32,562 nucleotides of DNA from the NCBI GenBank assembly GCA_026401075.1, contig JAPLNQ010000139.1, positions 1 to 32,562 of the forward strand, written 5' to 3'. Positions 23,898-32,365 of this stretch are shown in pieces. The position numbers and the translations under genes are program-made. Under the pieces are notes generated by a model that was not told the DNA's origin, did not search any database, and saw nothing but the letters and a program-made list of their open reading frames with translations. Numbering within the stretch: the first letter of the stretch is position 1; every line of letters begins with the position of its first letter. The stretch is from Planctomycetia bacterium (GTDB taxonomy: Bacteria > Planctomycetota > Planctomycetia > Pirellulales > UBA1268).

Positions 23898-26096
23898 TCA
23901 GATCGTGAACCGCGATACCTCCTCCTTGAGGTCTCCTACCGCTCCCCGCAGGTGAGCCGTCGCCTTGTTGAAGTCATCGAGCGACGATGCCGTGCGGGCC
24001 GCTCCCTCCGCGAGGCGGATCATCGCCTCGCGGATCTGCGTCGCCCCCTGCGATTGGGCCCGCATACCCTCGGTCACCTGTTCGAAACGGCCGTTGATGC
24101 CATGCACCCCCGAAATGATCTCGCCCAGTTTCCCGGAAACATCGCTGATCTCGCTGACGCTCGACCGGACCTGCCCCGCGAATTTGTCCATCTCCATCAC
24201 GCCAGCCGACACGCTGTGCTGCATTTCCTTCACCATCTGTTCGATGTCGAGGGATGCCACCGCCGTCTGGTCGGCCAACCGGCGTATCTCCCGGGCCACC
24301 ACGAGGAAGCCCGCGCCGTATTCGCCGGCCTTCTCGGCTTCGATCGCGGCGTTGATGGAGAGCAAGTTCGTCTGGTCGGCCACCTTCGTGATGGTGGTGA
24401 CCGCCAGATTGATGGTGGCGGCCCGTTCGCTGATCTGGGCCAGCTTGGAGCCAAACGACAGCGTGCTGTCGGCGAGTTGCCGCATGGTGCCATCCATGCT
24501 GGCCAGGTTCTTGCGGCCGTCGTTCGCCATCAATCCCGTATGGGCCGCCATGTCGTTGACCTCGGTCATCGTCCGCAGCAGTTCCTGACTGGTGGCTGAA
24601 ATCTGCTTGACGGCCGCGACTGCCTGGCTCGTCGAGGCGCCGTAGTCGGCGATCACCTGCTGCTGTTCGGTGGAGGTGGCCTGGATCGCGGTGGCGGTCG
24701 AGATGAGTGCCACCGATGATTTCTGGATCCGCCCGACCAGTCCCCGCAGGTTGTTGGTCATCGCATGGATGGCGGTCAGCAGGGCGCCGGTTTCCTCGTC
24801 CCCGGTCGTGCCGTTCTCGAGGGCCATGCCCGTTGGCCGCAGGTCACCCGCCGCCACCCTGCGGGCCACGTTGACGGCCGCCTGGATGGGGGTGGAAAAG
24901 CTTCGTGCCAGGGCGAGGGCCGCCAGCATGACGCCAAGAATCGTGGCCAGCGCCAGGCCGACGATCGCGGCCCGCTGCCACCGCAGCGGGGCATAGGCTT
25001 CGCTAGCGTCCTGCTTGACGCACAAGCCCCAGCGGAAGGTGGGCAGAAACCGCCAGGCCGCCACCACGGATTGCCCCCGATAGTCGATCGCCGGTCCATA
25101 TCCCTCCTCGCCCTTGGCGGCCCGCTGGGTCGCCGACCCCCCCGTCGCTCCCATCGGGATCAGCTTGCGAAACGGCGCGTCGGTTTCGTGACGCAAGGGC
25201 GCCGTGACCAGCACGTTGTCGCCCTGCCGTTCGCCCGTGACAATCTCGCCCGTGTTTCCCAGGCCGCCGAAGTCGGTGAGAATCTGCCAGATGCGTTGCG
25301 GTCCCAGTCCCAGTGCGAGCACGCCGACGACGCTGCCTTCGTCGACGATCGGGCTCGTCACGAAGGCCACCGGCTCCCCGGCCCTGCCAAGCGGTTGGAA
25401 CGTGCCGAATTCTGTCTGAAGCGTCGTGCGGGCCCTGTCGAAGCCGCTGGCCAGAGGGGTTGATGCCGGCCCGCCGGTCAGCACCGAGGAGCCGAGCGGC
25501 ACCGAGTCGTCGAGTGTGAGGACGATTCGGCCGGTGGCGTCGATCACCAGCAGATGCGAGTAGCCAAACGCCTGGGCCGCATGCGCAAGAAACCCTGCGA
25601 CCCCTGAGGTGTTCTCGCCAAGGGCCTTGCGCAGGCTGGCGGTGGCCTCGGCTGTGCCGGTGCCGCCGGGGATCGATCCCAGTTCGCGGGCCGCGCGGAT
25701 CACGTCTGGTTCGCCGGACAGCGCCCTGCCATCACGGATCCGCTCCATCGCATACGATTCCAGTTCGTTGGCCTTCGTCGCGGCAGTGCGCACCAGGATC
25801 TCGCGGACGGAGTTCTCGAGTGCGTTGGAGGCGATCTGGGCGGTGACTGCCGTCAGGACCGCGCAGGGAATGAGCGCGATCACGAGAAACCAGAACAGCA
25901 GTCGCCTCGCGATCGAATGCCGCATCGCGGTTGGGGCTGACGGGGCTGCGGAACCGGGGACCATCAGGTCACCGGCTGGCTGGGAAGCCAGAGGTGCGCT
26001 GAGGTCCACCGGGGAAAAAGGCTGCATGGCGGCGCCGGCACTCGTTTGGAGGGAAGAGGCTGGGGGAAAGCGACGGTCCGGCGTTGTGCCAGCCAT
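23898..26096 (-). CDS. wspA: Methyl-accepting chemotaxis protein, WspA-like receptor
   Basis: A 732-residue receptor. An unusually long N-terminal cytoplasmic tail (about 60 residues) precedes the first membrane helix (about 66-88). The periplasmic sensor of about 290 residues looks like a double Cache domain; GNTGEIVTGE and AAWRFLPTFRWGLCVKQD match the membrane-distal and closing parts of that fold. The second helix is at about 376-397, then HAMP, then the signalling domain with the conserved tip region DQTNLLSINAAIEAEKAGEYG. It is the first gene of the operon, so its ligand sets the input. ATG 26096 is chosen; GTG 26102 and ATG 26027 are alternatives and no start has a clear ribosome binding site. 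Confidence 0.91.
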   Translation of the reverse strand: MAGTTPDRRFPPASSLQTSAGAAMQPFSPVDLSAPLASQPAGDLMVPGSAAPSAPTAMRHSIARRLLFWFLVIALIPCAVLTAVTAQIASNALENSVREILVRTAATKANELESYAMERIRDGRALSGEPDVIRAARELGSIPGGTGTAEATASLRKALGENTSGVAGFLAHAAQAFGYSHLLVIDATGRIVLTLDDSVPLGSSVLTGGPASTPLASGFDRARTTLQTEFGTFQPLGRAGEPVAFVTSPIVDEGSVVGVLALGLGPQRIWQILTDFGGLGNTGEIVTGERQGDNVLVTAPLRHETDAPFRKLIPMGATGGSATQRAAKGEEGYGPAIDYRGQSVVAAWRFLPTFRWGLCVKQDASEAYAPLRWQRAAIVGLALATILGVMLAALALARSFSTPIQAAVNVARRVAAGDLRPTGMALENGTTGDEETGALLTAIHAMTNNLRGLVGRIQKSSVALISTATAIQATSTEQQQVIADYGASTSQAVAAVKQISATSQELLRTMTEVNDMAAHTGLMANDGRKNLASMDGTMRQLADSTLSFGSKLAQISERAATINLAVTTITKVADQTNLLSINAAIEAEKAGEYGAGFLVVAREIRRLADQTAVASLDIEQMVKEMQHSVSAGVMEMDKFAGQVRSSVSEISDVSGKLGEIISGVHGINGRFEQVTEGMRAQSQGATQIREAMIRLAEGAARTASSLDDFNKATAHLRGAVGDLKEEVSRFTI

Positions 26097-26188
26097 CCCC
26101 ACAATCTTTGCCCATCTTTCCCGGCAGGGCGATTCCTCGGCGCCGGAAATTCTTCGCGCAGCGTCATAACCGGCACAATCGTCGTCTT

Positions 26189-26219
26189 TCGCCTCGCTGG
26201 CCGCGGAAAAGCGAGGCGA
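26189..26219. terminator. Strong 10-bp hairpin between lpxA and the wsp operon
   Basis: TCGCCTCGCT at 26189-26198 pairs perfectly with AGCGAGGCGA at 26210-26219 around an 11-nt loop. It lies downstream of the lpxA stop and about 90 bp upstream of the wspA start, both on the minus strand. No T-run follows, so it would be a non-classical terminator, an mRNA-end stabiliser, or an operator for wspA. Its position fits separating the two transcription units. Confidence 0.55.
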
Positions 26220-26245
26220 GCACCGGGCTCCACTCGGCAGGACTG

Positions 26246-26296
26246 GGGGAAGCGCCGCCGCAGGGGAAGCGCCGCCGCAGGGGAACCGCCGCCGCG
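26246..26296. repeat. Three tandem copies of a 17-bp GC-rich repeat
   Basis: The unit GGGGAAGCGCCGCCGCA occurs at 26246-26262 and 26263-26279, with a diverged third copy at 26280-26296. The array starts just past the lpxA stop and ends before the hairpin at 26219. It is non-coding in either direction as far as I can see. Confidence 0.8.
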
Positions 26297-26299
26297 GGG

Positions 26300-27151
26300 T
26301 CAGCCCGCCTTGATGCGGATCGGGGCTGCGGCATCCTCGTCGGGCACCCGCAGCCGAAGCGTCGCGGCCGGGGGAGCCCGTCGCTCCTGCACGAAACCAC
26401 GCGTGCCGGCGGAAAGAAATTCGAGCAGTTGGGCGACGGGGCCACCCGTGAACTCGGTCCGCAGGGCCTCCAGAACGTCCTTCCAGGGAAGGCCGCGGCG
26501 GTAGATGAGACGGTAGGCCGACTTGAGCGAAGCGATATCCTCCGACGTATGGCCGCTGCGCCGCAGCCCGACGACGTTCAGCCCGACGATGCAGCCGCTC
26601 TGCCCGTCGAGCAGCATGAACGGCGGAACATCCTGGACGACGCGGGCATGTCCGCCCACCATGGCGAGGCGGCCAACGCGGCAGAATTGGTGCACCGCGA
26701 CGGCCCCCGAGACGAAGGCACGATCCGACACCGACACGTGACCACCGAGCATCGCTCCATTGGCGAAGATGGCGTGGTTGCCGACCGTGCAGTCGTGGCC
26801 GAAATGCCCGCTTGCCATGACATAATTGCTGCTACCGACCGTCGTCGCGTTCTCCGGCTTGAGCGCCCGATGGATCGTGACATATTCGCGGAAAACGTTG
26901 TTGTCGCCGATCACGACCCGCCCGATGTGCTGGGGACGGCCGGCATGCTGTGGGGCCCCGCCGATGACGGAATGCTCGCAGAATTCGTTGTTCACGCCCG
27001 CCTTCACGCCCGACTTCAAGACAACGCCCGACGCGACCACGCAGTGGTCGCCGAGTTCAACGTCGGCCTCCACGCTGGCAAAGGCCCCGATGCTCACACC
27101 GACGCCCAACCGGGCCTCGGGACTCACGTTTGCCAACGGATGAATGCTCAC
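26300..27151 (-). CDS. lpxA: UDP-N-acetylglucosamine O-acyltransferase (lipid A step 1)
   Basis: A 283-residue left-handed beta-helix acyltransferase with many hexapeptide repeats. Catalytic His119 lies in GHFGHDCTVGNHAIFANGA, aligned with His125 of the E. coli enzyme. VHQFCRVGRLAMVGGHA and VVQDVPPFMLLDG are further LpxA signatures. The C-terminal part is helical with a longer tail than usual. It transfers an acyl chain from acyl-ACP to UDP-GlcNAc at the start of lipid A synthesis in the cytoplasm. The GTG at 27151 is chosen because MSIHPLANVSPEA fits the family start; a GTG 12 bp upstream is an alternative. No other lpx gene is adjacent, which is unlike the usual lpxD-fabZ-lpxA cluster. Confidence 0.92.
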   Translation of the reverse strand: MSIHPLANVSPEARLGVGVSIGAFASVEADVELGDHCVVASGVVLKSGVKAGVNNEFCEHSVIGGAPQHAGRPQHIGRVVIGDNNVFREYVTIHRALKPENATTVGSSNYVMASGHFGHDCTVGNHAIFANGAMLGGHVSVSDRAFVSGAVAVHQFCRVGRLAMVGGHARVVQDVPPFMLLDGQSGCIVGLNVVGLRRSGHTSEDIASLKSAYRLIYRRGLPWKDVLEALRTEFTGGPVAQLLEFLSAGTRGFVQERRAPPAATLRLRVPDEDAAAPIRIKAG

Positions 27152-27327
27152 GGGGTGTTCCACGCCGGATTGGGGCCGCCATTGCCGCGGTCGGGTCAAC
27201 GGGAAGTGTCGACGAAAGCGACTTATCGGCTTATGCGGATGGTCGATTCAATGTCAGTTTGACGACGAAGGCAGATATCCCCTCTCCTCTCCCGGCTCGC
27301 CAGACTGCGGAAAGTCGCTACACTGCG

Positions 27328-27348
27328 CCGGCGAGGCATTTTCGCCGG
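27328..27348. promoter_or_regulatory. 7-bp hairpin covering the ribosome binding site of the small TPR gene
   Basis: CCGGCGA at 27328-27334 and TCGCCGG at 27342-27348 form a perfect stem around a 7-nt loop. The right arm overlaps the start of GGGGAGA, the probable Shine-Dalgarno sequence for the ATG at 27362. Folding would partly hide the ribosome binding site. Confidence 0.45.
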
Positions 27349-27361
27349 GGAGATTTCGACC

Positions 27362-27679
27362 ATGACGGATCGCGATGACCAGTACGCTGCTGCGGAAACC
27401 CTGAAAAATGAGGGAAAAATTGCCGAAGCGGTGGCCTCTCTCGAGGGGCTTGTCGCAGAGCAGCCCGACTTTGCGTTGGCCCATTCGGCATTGGCGGCCT
27501 GGTGCACGCGACTGGAACGACACGACGAGGCGATCCAACATGCCCGTAAGGTCTGTGAGCTGGAGCCGAAAGACCCGTTCAGCTACACGGCGCTGAGTGT
27601 GGCGTGCATGCGCGGCGGCCGCATCACCGAGGCCGAGGACGCCCTGGCCCGGTCGCGGATGCTCCAATCGGGCCAATAA
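27362..27679 (+). CDS. Small TPR-repeat protein
   Basis: A 105-residue soluble protein consisting of almost nothing but tetratricopeptide repeats, about two and a half to three units: EGKIAEAVASLEGLVAEQPD, then LERHDEAIQHARKVCELEPKD and GGRITEAEDALARSR. TPR units mediate protein-protein contacts. The ATG at 27362 follows GGGGAGA. It is divergent from lpxA and converges on the giant TPR gene; the two end in SGQ and LGQ respectively. Its stop codon lies inside a tandem repeat (27670-27739). Partner unknown. Confidence 0.8.
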   Translation: MTDRDDQYAAAETLKNEGKIAEAVASLEGLVAEQPDFALAHSALAAWCTRLERHDEAIQHARKVCELEPKDPFSYTALSVACMRGGRITEAEDALARSRMLQSGQ

Positions 27680-27739
27680 CGTCGGGCCAATAACGTCGGG
27701 CCAAGAACGGCGGGCCAAGAACGGCGGGCCAAGAACGTC
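27670..27739. repeat. Five tandem copies of a 14-bp repeat at the ends of two convergent genes
   Basis: The unit GGGCCAATAACGTC or its variant GGGCCAAGAACGGC repeats exactly every 14 bp: 27670-27683, 27684-27697, 27698-27711, 27712-27725 and 27726-27739. The first copy supplies the TAA stop of the small TPR gene. The last two bases overlap the stop of the convergent 1464-residue TPR gene (27740-27738, minus strand). A 14-bp unit is not a multiple of three, so each copy shifts the reading frame. Confidence 0.92.
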
Positions 27740-30700
27740 ACTGGCCGAGTGCTGTCTCGAGGGCCTTGAGCCGCGCCTGATCCCCGGAGGAGAGCTGGTG
27801 GGGAAAGAGCCCGAGGTTCTTCGCGTCCGCGAACGCTTTGCGAGCCGCTTCCAGTTGCTGTTCTGATGCCAGCGCGGAGGCGAGGTGGAGGTATTTCGTG
27901 GCCGTCGGTACCAGGAGTGACTCTTTGAAGTCGGCAATCGCTTCCGGCGCTCTGCCCTTTTCCAGCAGAACGAGGCCCCGCGTGTCGAGGACGTCGGGAA
28001 GGGGGCCCAGTTCCGCAAGGGCGAGGTCCACCAGGCGTTCGGCCTCCGCGGCCGTGGCTGGGGCTGTGAGATGAAAAGCCAGGTTGTTGGACGCCACTGC
28101 GGCTTGCTGGGCAGAGAGGTCCTTGCGGCCGAGGACGGAGCGGTACGCCGCTACGATGTCATCATGGTTGTGGGTGGCACCGACAAAGTCCGCAAAAAAC
28201 AGGGCCAGGTTCGGCGAGTCTGGGTCCTGACGGCGAGCCTTTTTGAACCACTGCTCGATTCGTTCGACCTGCGGTGATGTCGCAGCGGTGGCCTGCGACC
28301 CCAGCACCGCAATGGCCGTTCGGAGCAGGTTTTCCAAAGGAAGTTTGTCCCAGGAGGCTTCGAGCAGGTCGAGCGCCTCGTCGGCCCTCTGTGCCCGCCC
28401 CAGGAATCCCGCCCGGGCGAGCACGCCATCGGTCGACACGGCCGCGTACTGGGTGAAGATTTGGTCTGCGGCCGCGTGGAGTCCCAGTTCCTCGAGCAAG
28501 GTGGACAGGGGCCCCAACTGGCCCGCCATCTCGGGCGACGCCGCTGCTGCGGGCATCAGTTTTCGGGCGGCAGCCACCGCGGCCTCCCGGTTGTCTTCCG
28601 CCAGAGCCACCTTGGCCTGAATCGCGGTGACGATCGGGGCGTCGGGGAGGCGATCCGCCAGCGTTTTCAGCCAGATTCGCGCCGCGTCCAGGTCCTTGTG
28701 CTGGATGAGTTTCTCGATCAACAAGGCCTGGAACATGGGGGGGGTGTTTGGTGCCGATGCGATCGACAGGAGTTCGTCACGGGATTCGTTCCACCGGCCA
28801 AGTTGCTCGAGCAGTTGCGCTTTTTGCGTGCGCTGCGCGGTAGTGAGCGGCTGCATTGAGGCAAGTCTGTCGATGAGGCCGAGTGCCCGCCGCCAGCTGC
28901 TGGGCTCGGGTCGTGGAGCGAGGATCGCGATCTGCAGGGCCACGTCTTCGGCTGCCAACCGGCCATCCTGGTCGGCGTTGCCATCGATCAGCGCGATTGC
29001 ACGTTGCATGTCCTGGTAGCTGCCGGTCTGGATGGTCATGTCGGCGAGCCTCCGCCTTGCCCATGTGGCGGCTCGTCTCATGGAAGGATCTGCGGATGCG
29101 GCGGAAATGATCGTCTGGAGCTGCTCGCGGGCGGCTGACAGTCGTCCCTGACGGATCAGGAACGCGGCCAGGCTTCGCATGGCGGCAGGATTGCCGGGAG
29201 CGGCCGAGACCGCTTCGCGGAAACTCCGGTCCGCGTCGTCGATTCGTCCAAACATTTCATGCGCTTGGGCGAGAAGCAGCTGCCGCTGGGGCGGGGCGAG
29301 CATCTCAGCCCCCTTGTTCACCGTCTGTTCGGCAGCCCGTCCGTTGCCCGTCGCGATTTGCGTGAGGAGCAACGCCATCCATCCCTCCGGCCGGTGCGGA
29401 TCGGCATCGACAGCCTGCTGCAGCACCTCGAGCGCCCGATCGACCTTGCCAGCTCGGGCGATCAACTGTCCGAACCAGAGGAGATCGCCCGCACTGTTTT
29501 TCCGGTTGCTGGCCAGGGCCGCCTCCGCCACGGCGACGGCGTCGTCGAACTGGCCCGTCTTCAGATCGATCTCCGCGGTCACGCGTTCCAAACCACCCAG
29601 ACCGTCAGGGCCGACCGTTGCCAGGGCCTGCTGCGCCTCCTCCAGACGATTGGAGACGTACAACAGCGAGACGAGTTGGCGGATCACTAAAGGGTTTGCC
29701 GCGCCCATCTGCGCGGACTGCTGAAATCGCTCGATCGCGGTCGGGATTTCACCGCGGAGGATCGCGATCTCACCGAAAAGCTGCTGGATCTGCGCCCAGC
29801 CGGGCCTGTCGTTTTCGGCTTCGATGAGAAGATTTTTGGCGGCGTCCAGTTGTTCGTTTTCCGCGGGAGTCAGTGCGGCTGGTTCGGCGTCGTCCGACGC
29901 GGTGTTTGCCGCCGCGGCTGCCTTCGACTGTGATGCTCGTACACGAAGCAGCAGCGTGGCGGCGGCTGACACACGGCTTTGAGGACTCGTCGGCCCTGTC
30001 ACCCGGCTGATCTCCTCAGCGAAGGCCTGAGCCTTCTCGATATCGCCCTGTTCGCAGGCCATTTCAAACAATGCCTTGCGAATGACGATGTCGTCGGGGA
30101 CTTTTTTCAGCGCGGCACGCCAGACTCGTTCGGCCTGGTCTGGGTATCCCATGCCCCTGTGGACCGAGGCAATCGTGGAAAGCAGTCGGGTAGCCTGTTC
30201 GGTCGGCAGAGCAAGGGCCTTCTCTTCGAGCTGCGACAGGGCCGCGGCGGACTCATCCGCCGGTGCCCGCGCCGCGATCTGCGTCCGAACCGTGAGCAGT
30301 TGTGGATCGTCGGCAATGTCGGCTGGTGCCGTGTCGAGCAGGGCGAGTGCCGCCGCAGGCCCCTCCTCTCGCAGCGTCAGGATCGCGAGCGCCGCTCGGG
30401 GTTGAACGCTCGACGGCTTTGCATCCACCAGCTTCCGCAGGATCTCGAACGCCGCCGGTAAGTCACCCTGCCTGACGAGAAGATCGGAACGGAGCAGCGC
30501 GATCTGCGCGTCAGAGACGGCTGGAGATTGCTCGAGAAGATCAAGGAGCCGCTCGACCTGGGACCAATCGCGGTTGGCCGGCGTCCGCCTCATCTGGTCT
30601 GCGATACGGAGTTGGATCAGCGGGGACCAGACCTCGGGCTGCATGGTCAGCCGGTCTGGCGGGAGCGAGGCAGCGACAGCTTCGAGTTCGGCACGAGCTG

Positions 30701-32132
30701 CGTCAGGCTTGCCGGAGGCCGCCAAGGCGCCGGCGATGCCGATCCGCGCGGCCCGTGAGTTGTAGTCTCCGAGGAGCACCCGCTGGTTGGCTGCGAGTTG
30801 CTCGTCAAACTGCCCCAGCATCTCGTGGCACTGTCCGAGGAGGAGGTCGACCTGCCTGGTCAAATCATCCGATTCCGCGACGAGTGGGCGGACGGCCTCG
30901 AGCTTTCGTTGGGCGGTTAGCCAACGTTTTCTCACCATCAACAGTCGCGACTGAAGGATGCCGACATCCGGCCACTTGTCGCCGTGAAGTTTCACGACCG
31001 TGTCAATCGTCTCTTCCGCCTCGTCGAGCCGGTTTGCCTGCAAGAGGATTTCGCCCAGCATTCGCAGCAGCGCTGGCTGGCCCGGCTGCGTCGCCAAGCC
31101 CTCGCGGAGAACGCTCACGGCCGTCTCGATATCCCCACGCTGCAAGGCAACGGAAGCAACGCCCCGGTAGGAACGCTCATCGTTGGGATAAAGCTTGCGG
31201 GCCTTGGCTGCGATCTGGTCTGCGGCGTCATACCTCTTTTCCGACAGCGACAATTCGAGGTCGGTGAACAGCACGTTTGGATTGTTGGGGGCAAGGGAGG
31301 CTGCCGATCTGAACGCAGCAGTCGCCTTTGGCAGGTTGCCTTGGGTTCGATGCCATCCCGCGAGGGTGAGCCATGCCGCGACATTCTTCGGATCGGTGAT
31401 GGTGAGATGCTCAAGGACGACCAATCCCAAGTCTGGCGACTCGAGCTTCGTCGTCAGCAGGTTCGCCAGCAATATGGACGCCTCGCGCACGCTCGCACCC
31501 GTTTTTGGTTCCGCGTCCGCGATGAAAGCCTTGGACTTCATATCGAATCCAATGATCGCTGCTGCTGCGGCGGCGGCCTCCTCGAACTTACCGCTGCCGG
31601 CGAACGCCTTGATTCGCAAGGTGTCGATGGCATCCAGGTCGAGGGCCGCCTGAGCATCGGTCCCCGCTGGGGCGGCGGTCCCCGCTGGGGCGGCCGCGAT
31701 CTGCTCTCGCAGAACCGTCAATTCTTGGCTGGCATCGCCGAACCGTCCGAAGCGGATCATCCATTCCGCGAGTCGGCGGCGGAGCAGGAGGTCATCCGGA
31801 TTCTTGCGGACTGCGGTTTCGAGCACGCTGTAGGCGTAGCCACGGTCGTCCTTCGTGGCGATGGGGCGTTCGGCAAACTCGATCATCAGGCGGGCAAATT
31901 CAGCCTGCGCCTCCGCGTCGTCTGGCTTGTAGGCAAGGTATCGCGAAAACAACCCCAACGCCTCCGTGGAATTGCCCTCTTGCTGTTTGGAGCGCGCCAT
32001 TCGCACCAAGGCACCCGCATTTCGGCGAACCTGAAACCGGTGGACGAGGGCAACGGTGACCAACGTCGTGGCTGCGATGGCCAGCACCGCGATCAGCACG
32101 CGGACGTCAAGGCGTTTCGCAGAACGATTCAC
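27738..32132 (-). CDS. Giant membrane-anchored TPR-repeat protein
   Basis: A protein of about 1464 residues made of one N-terminal membrane helix (LIAVLAIAATTLVTVALVH, about residues 11-30) followed by TPR-like helical repeats over its whole length. Examples are QQEGNSTEALGLFSRYLAYKPDD near the start and SLAPNNPNVLFTDLELSLSE further on. The rest probably lies outside the cytoplasm. A short duplication, AAPAGT twice, occurs near 31662-31697. Very large single-pass TPR proteins often accompany polysaccharide export or PEP-CTERM/exosortase loci, but no such gene is in view. The start is uncertain: GTG 32132 sits just before the helix, GTG 32165 and earlier codons are possible, and none has a clear ribosome binding site. 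Confidence 0.85.
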   Translation of the reverse strand: MNRSAKRLDVRVLIAVLAIAATTLVTVALVHRFQVRRNAGALVRMARSKQQEGNSTEALGLFSRYLAYKPDDAEAQAEFARLMIEFAERPIATKDDRGYAYSVLETAVRKNPDDLLLRRRLAEWMIRFGRFGDASQELTVLREQIAAAPAGTAAPAGTDAQAALDLDAIDTLRIKAFAGSGKFEEAAAAAAAIIGFDMKSKAFIADAEPKTGASVREASILLANLLTTKLESPDLGLVVLEHLTITDPKNVAAWLTLAGWHRTQGNLPKATAAFRSAASLAPNNPNVLFTDLELSLSEKRYDAADQIAAKARKLYPNDERSYRGVASVALQRGDIETAVSVLREGLATQPGQPALLRMLGEILLQANRLDEAEETIDTVVKLHGDKWPDVGILQSRLLMVRKRWLTAQRKLEAVRPLVAESDDLTRQVDLLLGQCHEMLGQFDEQLAANQRVLLGDYNSRAARIGIAGALAASGKPDAARAELEAVAASLPPDRLTMQPEVWSPLIQLRIADQMRRTPANRDWSQVERLLDLLEQSPAVSDAQIALLRSDLLVRQGDLPAAFEILRKLVDAKPSSVQPRAALAILTLREEGPAAALALLDTAPADIADDPQLLTVRTQIAARAPADESAAALSQLEEKALALPTEQATRLLSTIASVHRGMGYPDQAERVWRAALKKVPDDIVIRKALFEMACEQGDIEKAQAFAEEISRVTGPTSPQSRVSAAATLLLRVRASQSKAAAAANTASDDAEPAALTPAENEQLDAAKNLLIEAENDRPGWAQIQQLFGEIAILRGEIPTAIERFQQSAQMGAANPLVIRQLVSLLYVSNRLEEAQQALATVGPDGLGGLERVTAEIDLKTGQFDDAVAVAEAALASNRKNSAGDLLWFGQLIARAGKVDRALEVLQQAVDADPHRPEGWMALLLTQIATGNGRAAEQTVNKGAEMLAPPQRQLLLAQAHEMFGRIDDADRSFREAVSAAPGNPAAMRSLAAFLIRQGRLSAAREQLQTIISAASADPSMRRAATWARRRLADMTIQTGSYQDMQRAIALIDGNADQDGRLAAEDVALQIAILAPRPEPSSWRRALGLIDRLASMQPLTTAQRTQKAQLLEQLGRWNESRDELLSIASAPNTPPMFQALLIEKLIQHKDLDAARIWLKTLADRLPDAPIVTAIQAKVALAEDNREAAVAAARKLMPAAAASPEMAGQLGPLSTLLEELGLHAAADQIFTQYAAVSTDGVLARAGFLGRAQRADEALDLLEASWDKLPLENLLRTAIAVLGSQATAATSPQVERIEQWFKKARRQDPDSPNLALFFADFVGATHNHDDIVAAYRSVLGRKDLSAQQAAVASNNLAFHLTAPATAAEAERLVDLALAELGPLPDVLDTRGLVLLEKGRAPEAIADFKESLLVPTATKYLHLASALASEQQLEAARKAFADAKNLGLFPHQLSSGDQARLKALETALGQ

Positions 32133-32365
32133 AGGATGGGAGGCCTGAGCAGGCGGTGGGAACACAGGTATTTCAGAGTCTATACCGGGTTTGCGTGCCC
32201 CGCCCGCCTTCCGGATCCGGGACTTTCGCCGCTGCGGCTGCCTTTGGCAGCAGAACCCCCAAAGATTTGAGAGTGGCCTGGACGATGATCCGATTGCGCA
32301 GACTTTTCCGACTGCGGCGGAATTGACGGCAGGGCGGCCGTGCCGTTCAGGTGAGGGCAACTGGA
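32133..32365. other. Divergent intergenic region
   Basis: This gap of about 233 bp lies between the start chosen for the giant TPR gene and the divergent secreted protein gene. The TPR frame stays open across it on the minus strand, so part could be coding if a more upstream start is used. I see no clear promoter. Confidence 0.35.

Noticed and set aside
27259-27264. TTGACG as a -35 box for the small TPR gene
   Set aside because: No acceptable -10 hexamer at 16-18 bp. A TACACT lies further down but without a matching -35.
31662-31697. Short direct repeat in the giant TPR gene
   Set aside because: An 18-bp in-frame duplication encoding AAPAGT twice in a linker; probably neutral slippage, noted only in the gene entry.
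30984-32270. Long open frame of 428 codons on the plus strand
   Set aside because: It lies antisense to the giant TPR protein, which has consistent repeat structure. High GC commonly leaves long open antisense frames.
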